64,000 nucleotides of DNA from Solirubrobacter sp963724195 (GTDB lineage: Bacteria; Actinomycetota; Thermoleophilia; Solirubrobacterales; Solirubrobacteraceae), in assembly GCA_963724195.1 (NCBI GenBank), contig CAVRTQ010000005.1, forward strand, positions 1-64,000. The letters are read 5' to 3'. The notes under the pieces are model-generated. The model did not search any database, was not told the origin of the DNA, and saw only the letters and a program-made list of their open reading frames with translations. The translations under genes were made by a program, and so were the position numbers. Below, piece by piece: positions 49,995-57,085 of this stretch (position 1 is the stretch's first letter; every line of letters begins with the position of its first letter).

Positions 49995-51267
49995 ATGTGG
50001 ACCCCGAAGCCGGCCATCGAGCTTTCGAGCCAGCGTGCCGTGCGGCGGCACAACCTGAGCGTCGTGCTGCGTCAGGTGGTCGAGCGCGGGCCGCGCTCGC
50101 GCGCCACGATCGCCACCGACACCGGGCTCAACAAGAGCACGGTCTCCAGCCTGGTGAGCGAGCTGATGGACTTCGGGCTGCTGGTGGAGCGCGGCGCCGA
50201 GCACCGCGGCACCGCCGGCCGGCCCGGCCTCGTGGTGGACGTCGCCCGCGACGGCGTCGTGGCGCTCGGGCTGGAGGTCAACGTCGACTACGTCGCCGTC
50301 CAGGCCACCGACCTCGCGGGCGGTTCGCGCTACAAGGGCATGGAGGCGGCCGACAACCGCGGCCGCAGCGTCGACGAGGTCCTGGACCGGCTCGGCGAGC
50401 TCGCGCGCGGCGCGCTGCTGGAGGTCCAGGCGCAGGGTCTGCGGCCGATCGGCGCCACGATCGCGGTGCCCGGCCTGGTGGACATCTCCCGCGGCGAGCT
50501 CCTGATCGCGCCGAACCTGCACTGGAGCGATGTCCCGCTCGTGGAGCAGCTGCGGGAACGCATCGCCGCGCCGGACCTGCAGATCGGGCTCGACAACGAG
50601 GCCAACCTCGCCGCGCTCGCCGAGCTGTGGGAGGGCGCGGCCACCGGCATCAGCGACTTCATGTACTGCTCGGGCGAGATCGGGGTCGGCGGCGGGCTCG
50701 TGCTGGGCGGCGAGCTGTTCCGCGGCTACCGCGGGTTCGGCGGCGAGTTCGGCCACACCACCGTCGAGCACGACGGGCTCCCGTGCGCGTGCGGCTCGCG
50801 CGGGCTGCCTGGAGACCCGCGCCGGCCTGGAGCCGCTGCTGGCCGCGGCCGGCATCGGCGGCAACGGGGAATCCGGCTCGCGCGGGCTCGCGAAGCCGGT
50901 GAGCGAGCTCGTGCGGCGCGCGAAGGCGGGGGAGCCGCGGGCCATCGCGGCGCTGGAGGACGCGGCGCGCTGGCTCGGGATCGCGCTCGGCACCGTCGTC
51001 AACCTCATCTCACCGCAGGCGATCGTCCTCGGCGGGCACTTCGCGCCGATGAGCGAGTGGCTCGCACCGGTCATCTCCTCCGAGCTGGCGACGCGCGTGC
51101 TGGGCGGCAACGGCGCCGTTCCGCCCGTGCTGTCATCCAGCCTCGGGGCCGAAGCGGCCATGCGCGGCGCCGCCGCGACGCAGCTGCGCCGCCTGTTGGC
51201 TGACCCGACACTGCTGGCTACTGCTCCTACCCAATTAGTCGTGCGTTCAAACCTAACTTTTAGTTAA
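49995..51267 (+). CDS. ROK-family transcriptional repressor (one frameshift)
   Basis: About 423 residues. N-terminal winged helix (RRHNLSVVLRQVVERGPRSR then ATIATDTGLNKSTVSSLVSE), then a ROK sugar-kinase-like domain with GLDNEANLAALAELWEG, GEIGVGGGLVLGGELFRGYR and zinc motif CACGSRGCLE. NagC/XylR-type repressors of this class sense sugars. One base change near 50808 splits GSRG from CLETRAGLEPLLAAAG. Candidate targets are the xylulokinase operon, the ThuA gene or the downstream DUF1800 operon. An inverted repeat overlaps its stop codon. Confidence 0.88.
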
Positions 51268-51273
51268 GGTTTG
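51248..51273. promoter_or_regulatory. Inverted repeat at the ROK stop, operator or terminator
   Basis: CAAACCTAAC and GTTAAGGTTTG flank TTTTA, an AT-rich dyad with one bulge that stands out in this GC-rich region. It covers the TAA of the ROK gene and lies 33 bases before the DUF1800 start. AT-rich dyads are usual ROK/XylR operators; weak termination is the alternative. Confidence 0.45.
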
Positions 51274-51305
51274 TGTTCGGACGTCCTGGATGAGAAAGTC
51301 GCGTC

Positions 51306-53597
51306 ATGGATGGGGGGTCGGTCTTCGGACGCAAGTCCGCTGCGCGGACGCGCCTTGCTGCTCCGCGGTCGGTTAAGGTCGCGAGCGCAGGGCCCGGCGG
51401 CATCACGCTGAAGTGGGCCGCGCCAAAGGGCGCCAAGCCCGCTCACTACGTCATCTTCCGGGATGGCAAGAGCCTGGGGAAGACGACCAGGAGCTCGTTC
51501 ACGGACACCAAGGTCGTGCCGGGCAAGACCTACCGGTACGCGGTCCGCGCCTACGGCAAGGACAAGAAGGCCGGCGTGTTGTCGCCGAGCGTGCGGGTCA
51601 CCGTGCCGCTGCAGGCGTCGACGAAGCTGCCGAGCAACCCGGGCGGCCCGACGACCAACCCGATCGGGCCGATCGCGGAGGTCACACCGACGCCGATGCC
51701 GGCCTCGACGTCGACGCCGAACCCGTCGCCCACGGCCGACCCGCCGCCGACGCCGACCGCGACGTCCACGCCGACCGCGTCGCCCACGAGCACGCCGACG
51801 GCCACGCCGACCGCGACCGCGACGCCGACCGCCACGGCCACGCCGACCGCCACGCCGACCGCGACCGCCACGCCGACCGCGACCGCCACGCCGACCGCGA
51901 CCGCCACGGCCACGCCGACCGCCACGGCCACCGCCACAGCGACCGCCACAGCTACGGCTACGGCGACCAGGACGCCCACGCCGACGGCCACCGCCACCGC
52001 GACCGCGACCCCGACGGCCACCGCCACGGCCACGCCGACCTCGACGCCGACGGCCACTCCCACGGCCACCGCGACGCCGACGCCGGTCAACCCGGACAAC
52101 ATGGCCGTCGCGCTCGTCGACCGGCTGTTCTGGCGCGCGGGCTTCGGCGCCACGCAGGCGCAGCGGGACGCGTGGGTGGGCAAGAAGCAGAGCGACCTCG
52201 TCGACTGGTTCCTCAACACGCCCGAGAGCCTCGACGCGTCGATGCCGCCGCCCAAGACCACCACGGGCTCGACGACGCTCGACCCGTTCGGGTCCGAGGT
52301 GGAGCTCGAGCTCGAGTGGCTGGACCGCATGCAGCGCGCGGAGAACCCGCTGCCGCAGCGGATGGCGCTGTACTGGCATCGCCACTGGGTCGTCTCGACC
52401 AACGACGGCTCGGTCTCGGACAAGTGGGCCTTCGCCTACCGCAACCAGCTGCTCGAGTACTCGGACTTCGGCACGTACCCGAACGCCTCGTTCAAGCAGC
52501 TCGCGTACGACATGACGACCAAGAGCGCCGCGATGTCGTCGTACCTGAACCTCAACGCGAACACGAAGACCAAGCCGAACGAGAACTACGCCCGCGAGAT
52601 CATGGAGTTGTTCTGCCTCGGGCCCAAGGACGCGGCCGGCAACGACAACTACACGCAGGCGGACATCGTCGGGGTCACACAGGCCTTCACCGGCTGGCGG
52701 CTCAACGGCACCGAGTTCCTCACGGACGGCGTCACGCCGAACCCGGACTACGGCAAGATCACGTTCAGCCCGGCCAACTTCCACATGCCGGCCAAGGCGA
52801 TCCTGGGCCGCACGGTCGCGGCCGAGACCGGGTCGACGAACACGACGACCAACCCGGACAGCCTGAACTGGGGCCCGCGGGCGGTCACCGGGGCGATCGA
52901 CATCGTGCTCGAGCACGCCCAGCACGCGCAGTTCCTGATCCGCAAGCTGTGGGGCGAGTTCATCGCCGGCCCGATCCCGCAGGCCAAGCTCGACGCGCTC
53001 AGCGCCGAGTACCGCGCCAACGGCTACAAGCTCAAGCCGCTGATCCGCGGGATCCTGATGAGCCCGGAGATCTTCGAGTCGATCGACGAGCCGAACCTGA
53101 TCAAGCCGCCGATCATCTACATGGTCGGCGTGCTGCGCCAGCTCGGCGCCCCGATGAAGCACACCCAGCTGCAGGGGCCGATGAACAACATGCAGCAGCG
53201 GATCTACAAGCCGCCGAACGTCGCGGGCTGGGAGGGCGGCATGTCGTGGCTGAACACGAACACCGTGCAGGCCCGCTTCGACATGGTCCGCGTGGCGCAG
53301 TACCTGCGGTACTCGAACTTCTACATCAACACCAACGTCCCGGCCCCGGCGGCGAACGTCAACTACCCGGCCGACGTGGTCGGGGAGACGGCGCAGGCCG
53401 CGTACGAGCGCGCCTACGCCTCGGTCGGCAAGCCGTGGATCTCGAGCGCGACGCGCGACAAGCTCCTGGCCTACGCGGCCACGCTGACGGAAGCCAACCG
53501 GACCGGTACCGCAGCGGCCAACATCACGGCGCGCCGGACGCGCTTCTACGCGTTGCAAGCGATGATCCTCGGCGGACCTGATGGGCAGGTGATGTGA
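51306..53597 (+). CDS. DUF1800-domain protein with fibronectin III domain and Thr-Pro-Ala linker
   Basis: 763 residues. Residues about 15-100 form a fibronectin type III-like domain (GGITLKWAAPKGAKPAHYVI, YRYAVRAYGKD). Residues about 130-260 are a low-complexity T/P/A linker. Residues about 265-763 are DUF1800: RLFWRAGFGATQAQRDAW, RMALYWHRHWVVS, ENYAREIMELFCLG, TQAFTGWRLNG and NVAGWEGGMSWLNTNT. DUF1800 proteins are of unknown function, usually exported and encoded next to DUF1501 proteins, as here. No signal peptide is visible at the chosen ATG, so the true start may lie upstream in another frame. Its stop is one base before the DUF1501 ATG. Confidence 0.88.
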   Translation: MDGGSVFGRKSAARTRLAAPRSVKVASAGPGGITLKWAAPKGAKPAHYVIFRDGKSLGKTTRSSFTDTKVVPGKTYRYAVRAYGKDKKAGVLSPSVRVTVPLQASTKLPSNPGGPTTNPIGPIAEVTPTPMPASTSTPNPSPTADPPPTPTATSTPTASPTSTPTATPTATATPTATATPTATPTATATPTATATPTATATATPTATATATATATATATATRTPTPTATATATATPTATATATPTSTPTATPTATATPTPVNPDNMAVALVDRLFWRAGFGATQAQRDAWVGKKQSDLVDWFLNTPESLDASMPPPKTTTGSTTLDPFGSEVELELEWLDRMQRAENPLPQRMALYWHRHWVVSTNDGSVSDKWAFAYRNQLLEYSDFGTYPNASFKQLAYDMTTKSAAMSSYLNLNANTKTKPNENYAREIMELFCLGPKDAAGNDNYTQADIVGVTQAFTGWRLNGTEFLTDGVTPNPDYGKITFSPANFHMPAKAILGRTVAAETGSTNTTTNPDSLNWGPRAVTGAIDIVLEHAQHAQFLIRKLWGEFIAGPIPQAKLDALSAEYRANGYKLKPLIRGILMSPEIFESIDEPNLIKPPIIYMVGVLRQLGAPMKHTQLQGPMNNMQQRIYKPPNVAGWEGGMSWLNTNTVQARFDMVRVAQYLRYSNFYINTNVPAPAANVNYPADVVGETAQAAYERAYASVGKPWISSATRDKLLAYAATLTEANRTGTAAANITARRTRFYALQAMILGGPDGQVM
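51690..52085 (+). repeat. Degenerate short tandem repeat coding Thr-Pro/Ala-Thr linker
   Basis: About 400 bases of ACGCCGACC / GCGACC / GCCACG-type units, reading P-T-A-T-A-T-P-T-A-T in frame. Units are 6, 9 and 12 bases and imperfect. It lies between the fibronectin III and DUF1800 domains and is a likely site of length change by slippage. Confidence 0.85.
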
Positions 53598-53598
53598 G

Positions 53599-55158
53599 AT
53601 GGAGCATCAGCGCTGCATCGAATGTGAAGAGATCGAGCTCGCGCGCGTCCGCGACGAGCTCCCGCAGCAGAAGATGCCGGTGCCGTACGCGGCGCTGGAC
53701 GGCTTTCCGGCCGGAAGGAGCTCGCGTGAGCTGACCCGCCGCCGGCTCCTGCAGTGGGGGATCGCGGGCACGGCCTCGATCTACGGCGCCCAGCAGCTCG
53801 GCTGGGACCAGGTCTGGGAGTCGGTCGCGAACGCCAACGAGGCCGCCACGGACAAGTGCCTCGTGCTGATCTACCTGGCCGGCGGCAACGACGGCCTGAA
53901 CTGGATCCTCCCGAACGACGCCACGGACTACGGCGCGTACGTGACGGCGCGGCCGATGATCCATCGCGCCCAAGGGCTCAGCACGGCCGACCGCGTCGGC
54001 TCCAAGCCGCTGCCCGGCCCGGGCGGCGCCGCGCTCTCGTTCGCCAACACCATCGTCTCCAAGAACGGCGGCGGCGACAACAGCGACGCGCGCTTCGCGT
54101 TCGCCGCGGGCGGCGACGCGTACGGCCTGGACTCGCTGTTCGGCGACGGCACGGGCGGCGCAGGCTCGGACCTGGCGGTCATGCCGGCCGTCGACGCCAA
54201 GCAGTACAGCCTCAGCCACTTCGACAACTCGGACATCTGGTTCGCGGCCAGCAACGACCAGAACACCAAGACGGGCTGGCTCGGCCGCTGGATCGACCGC
54301 AACGGTTCCCCGGACAACCCGCTGCAGGCGATCTCGATCGACACGGCGCTCTCGAAGGCGATCCGCACGGACAGCAAGCCCGTGTGCGCGATCCCGTCGT
54401 TGCCGATGTCCGGCTTCACGCACTCTCAGTCGAGCTTCGGCGGCACCAACACGAACCTCAACACGCAGGTGCGCGACCTCGCTGCGCTGCAGGCCGGCGC
54501 CGGTAACGCCTATCTCTCTCGCTCGCGCGGGACGTACGGGCTGGCCTACAACACGTACGAGCGGGTCCAGACGCTGACCACGACGCCCACCACGGTCGCG
54601 TACCCGAACACCAGCACGCTCTCGGCGCGCCTGAAGACGGCGGCCACGCTGCTGGCGGCCAACCTCGGCACGCGCGTCATCACGATCCACTGGGGCGGGT
54701 TCGACACGCACACGGGCCAGCTCGCCTCGCAGGACCGGCAGATGGCCGAGTTCTCCCGCGCGCTCGCCGCGTTCCGGGCGGACCTGCAGGCGCGCGGCAT
54801 CGAGCAGCGTGTCGCGACGCTCGCGTTCTCGGAGTTCGGTCGCCGGGTGCGGGAGAACGGCACGGGCACCGAGGCCGGCACCGACCACGGTGCGGGCGGC
54901 CTGATGTTCGCGATGGGCAGCGGTGTGCGCGGCGGCTTCGCCGCCGATTGGCCGGGCTGCGAGATCAACGAGCTGGTGCCGACCAACAACCCGGGGCAGG
55001 GCAACCTGAAGGTCCCGACGGACTACCGCTCCGTCTACAAGGCCGTGCTCGACGAGTGGCTCGGCGAGGAGAACTCGCAGTCGCTGCTCGGCGGGCCGAC
55101 GATCGAGACGCTGGTTCGCGGTGACGGGTACGCGGGTGCCCGCAGGCTGTTCAAGTGA
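53599..55158 (+). CDS. DUF1501-domain protein with Tat-like signal
   Basis: 519 residues. A twin-arginine-like motif sits near residues 46-52 (TRRRLLQWGIAGTASIYGA), preceded by an unusual 40-residue Cys-containing stretch (RCIECEEIE). The DUF1501 body resembles alkaline-phosphatase/sulfatase-like folds: CLVLIYLAGGNDGLNWILPN, GWLGRWIDRN, ITIHWGGFDTHTGQ, TLAFSEFGRRVRENG and GTDHGAGGLMFAMG. It follows DUF1800 by one base and overlaps the cupredoxin start, so the three are one operon. Function unknown; the DUF1800/DUF1501 pair recurs in environmental bacteria. Confidence 0.9.
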   Translation: MEHQRCIECEEIELARVRDELPQQKMPVPYAALDGFPAGRSSRELTRRRLLQWGIAGTASIYGAQQLGWDQVWESVANANEAATDKCLVLIYLAGGNDGLNWILPNDATDYGAYVTARPMIHRAQGLSTADRVGSKPLPGPGGAALSFANTIVSKNGGGDNSDARFAFAAGGDAYGLDSLFGDGTGGAGSDLAVMPAVDAKQYSLSHFDNSDIWFAASNDQNTKTGWLGRWIDRNGSPDNPLQAISIDTALSKAIRTDSKPVCAIPSLPMSGFTHSQSSFGGTNTNLNTQVRDLAALQAGAGNAYLSRSRGTYGLAYNTYERVQTLTTTPTTVAYPNTSTLSARLKTAATLLAANLGTRVITIHWGGFDTHTGQLASQDRQMAEFSRALAAFRADLQARGIEQRVATLAFSEFGRRVRENGTGTEAGTDHGAGGLMFAMGSGVRGGFAADWPGCEINELVPTNNPGQGNLKVPTDYRSVYKAVLDEWLGEENSQSLLGGPTIETLVRGDGYAGARRLFK

Positions 55159-55802
55159 GCTGGCTCGCGATCCTGCTCGCGATGGCCGGGATCGGCGGTC
55201 CGCCGGTCCAGGCGGCCAAGCCCGTGAAGTGCCCGACGGCCAAGACCCAGGCCGCGAAGGCCAAGCCGTGCAAGAAGAAGGCGCCGAAGAAGAAGACCAA
55301 GACGCCGGCCAAGCCGACGAAGCCGACGAAGCCCGGCGCGGACAAGCCGTCCGCGAACCCGTCGCCGCGTACGGACGCGCCGGCCGCCGGCGGCGACGAC
55401 GCGCCGAAGGCCACGCCGACTCCCACGGCCACGCCGAAGCCGGGCGCGACGGCGACCCCGACGCCGACGACGCCGCCGGTGGCCACGCCCACTCCCGCGC
55501 CGCCGGGCACCTACCCGACGCGCACGAACGTCGATCTCACGGACATCCGCGAGTGGACCGTCCGCCCGTCCTACCGGATCCTCGCGGCCGGGCCGATCGA
55601 CTTCAACGTCAACAACCGCGGTGAGGACGACCACAACCTCACCGTCCGTGACGACAAGGACCGCGACCTCGGCGAGCTCGAGCTCGCGCCGGGTGACGTG
55701 GGGACCCTGACGGTCACGCTCGGGCTGGGCGCCTACACGCTGTACTGCTCGCTGCCGGACCACGAAGCCGCCGGGATGAAGGCCACGATCAACGTGCGTT
55801 AG
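55155..55802 (+). CDS. Exported cupredoxin-like protein with Lys- and Thr-Pro-rich linker
   Basis: 215 residues from a GTG overlapping the DUF1501 stop (GTGA). Short signal MSWLAILLAMAGIGGPPVQA, then a very basic segment (KPCKKKAPKKKTKTPAKPTK), then a T/P/A linker like the one in the DUF1800 protein. The C-terminal cupredoxin has likely type 1 copper ligands: His in EDDHNLTV, then Cys, His and Met in YCSLPDHEAAGM. A blue-copper electron carrier or copper sensor is plausible, perhaps serving the DUF1501/DUF1800 pair. Confidence 0.85.
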   Translation: MSWLAILLAMAGIGGPPVQAAKPVKCPTAKTQAAKAKPCKKKAPKKKTKTPAKPTKPTKPGADKPSANPSPRTDAPAAGGDDAPKATPTPTATPKPGATATPTPTTPPVATPTPAPPGTYPTRTNVDLTDIREWTVRPSYRILAAGPIDFNVNNRGEDDHNLTVRDDKDRDLGELELAPGDVGTLTVTLGLGAYTLYCSLPDHEAAGMKATINVR

Positions 55803-55819
55803 TCCGATCGGCGGTACCG

Positions 55820-55836
55820 CTTTACCGCCACTTTGC
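55820..55836 (+). promoter_or_regulatory. SARP-type box upstream of the MFS gene
   Basis: CTTTAC-CGCCA-CTTTGC: two near-identical hexamers repeated with an 11-base period, as expected for OmpR-like/SARP DNA-binding domains. The same arrangement occurs at 59787-59803 before the SARP gene. It lies between the cupredoxin stop and the MFS start. Confidence 0.65.
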
Positions 55837-55879
55837 CGCCTCGGCCGATGCTGCCGATGCGATGAAGGGACTCAAGGAC

Positions 55880-57058
55880 ATGTGGAAGAGCGAGCGGCAC
55901 GCCCGCTGGTTCTTCCTGGCCCACCTGCAGGGCGCGCTCGGCGCCGGCGCGGGCTACATCGCGCTGCTCGTGCTCGCGTACGACCGGATCGGCTCGGCGT
56001 GGGGCGCGACCGCCGTGCTGCTGGCCGACCTGCTGCCGGCGATGCTGCTGGGGCCGCTGTTGGGCGCGGCCATCGACCGCACGTCGCGGCTGGGCGGCGC
56101 GATCCTCGCGGACGCGATCCGCGCATCGGCGTTCGGCGCGCTCGTGTTCGCGGACGGGATCGTCGCGATGATCGGCCTCGCGTTGCTCGCCGGCTTCGGC
56201 ACGGCGCTGTTCCGCCCGGCGACCTACGCGCTGATTCCGGGCCTGGTGGCGCCGGCGCGGCTCAACGTCGCCAACGGCTTGTTCAACGCGGTGCGCGACA
56301 CCGGGCAGCTGCTCGGCCCGGTGCTGGCCGCGGGGTTGCTCGTGCTCGCTTCGCCGGCGGCCGTGCTGGGCGTGAACGCGATCACGTTCGCGCTGTCGGC
56401 GCTGCTGCTCTGCCGGCTGCGGGGCCACGTGCGCAGCGTGGCCACCCAGGCGGAGGAGGACGCCCCGACGGACCTGCGCGGCGTGCTGCGCGACCGGGTC
56501 GTGCGGACGATGATCGGCACCTCGGCGGCGGTCACGCTGTGCGCGGCGACGATGAACATCGGCGAGCTGGTGCTGGCCAAGGAGGACCTGAAGGTGGGCG
56601 CGACCGGCTTCGCGATGCTCGTCAGCGTGTACGGCTTCGGGCTCGTGTTCGGCGCCCTGTGCGCGGGCCGCGACGGCGGTGACCCGCGCGTGACCTACTT
56701 CGCCGGCCTCGGCGGGGTCGCGATCGGCATGGTCAGCACGGCGTTCGCGCCGGGGCTCGGGTTCGCGCTGTTCACGTTCGGCTTCACCGGCGCCGCGAAC
56801 GGCCTGTTCAACACGAGCAACCGGATCCTGCTGCAACGCACGATCCCCGAGCAGGTGCACGGACGCGCGTTCGGGCTGGTCGACTCGCTCGACTCCTGGG
56901 GCTTCGGGCTCGCGGTGATCGCGGGCGGCGCGCTCGCCGCCGCGTTCAGCGGGCGGGCGATCTTCGGCCTCTCGGGCGCGGTCCTGCTCGTGGTGTGGGC
57001 GGGCGCCGCCTTCGCGCTGCGCGACCGCGCCCCACGCCTGACGCCGGTGCGAATCTAA
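55880..57058 (+). CDS. Major facilitator superfamily efflux transporter (DHA3/MFS_3-like)
   Basis: About 392 residues and 12 hydrophobic segments. Landmarks are LLPAMLLGPLLGAAIDRTSR in the loop 2-3 region, NGLFNAVRDTGQLLGPVLAA, and NRILLQRTIPEQVHGRAFGL. This is the macrolide-efflux/enterobactin-exporter type of drug or metabolite exporter. ATG 55880 has AAGGGA nine bases before it; ATG 55862 is in frame but has no ribosome site. A SARP-type box lies upstream, so the convergent SARP regulator probably controls it. The C-terminal Arg-Ile and the stop come from a palindromic repeat. Confidence 0.9.
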   Translation: MWKSERHARWFFLAHLQGALGAGAGYIALLVLAYDRIGSAWGATAVLLADLLPAMLLGPLLGAAIDRTSRLGGAILADAIRASAFGALVFADGIVAMIGLALLAGFGTALFRPATYALIPGLVAPARLNVANGLFNAVRDTGQLLGPVLAAGLLVLASPAAVLGVNAITFALSALLLCRLRGHVRSVATQAEEDAPTDLRGVLRDRVVRTMIGTSAAVTLCAATMNIGELVLAKEDLKVGATGFAMLVSVYGFGLVFGALCAGRDGGDPRVTYFAGLGGVAIGMVSTAFAPGLGFALFTFGFTGAANGLFNTSNRILLQRTIPEQVHGRAFGLVDSLDSWGFGLAVIAGGALAAAFSGRAIFGLSGAVLLVVWAGAAFALRDRAPRLTPVRI

Positions 57059-57085
57059 AGAGGGACAGTCCCTCTTTAGATTCGC
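57049..57085. repeat. Short palindromic repeat, copy 4 (GGGAC core), perfect 37 bases, supplying both convergent stops
   Basis: Arms GCGAATCTAAAGAGGGAC and GTCCCTCTTTAGATTCGC around a single A. Both convergent genes (MFS and SARP) end by reading CGA-ATC-TAA within it, giving the same C-terminal Arg-Ile-stop. It would also work as a two-way terminator. Confidence 0.9.

Noticed and set aside
51690..52085. Possible CRISPR-like array
   Set aside because: Units are 6-12 bases, imperfect, without spacers, and read in frame as a Thr-Pro-Ala linker; no cas genes nearby.
55799..57075. SARP frame running on under the whole MFS gene
   Set aside because: After a frame change near 57350 the translated sequence becomes Arg/Gln/Glu-rich shadow of the MFS gene; the natural end EEAVSLGLRI with TAA at 57076 lies in the neighbouring frame.
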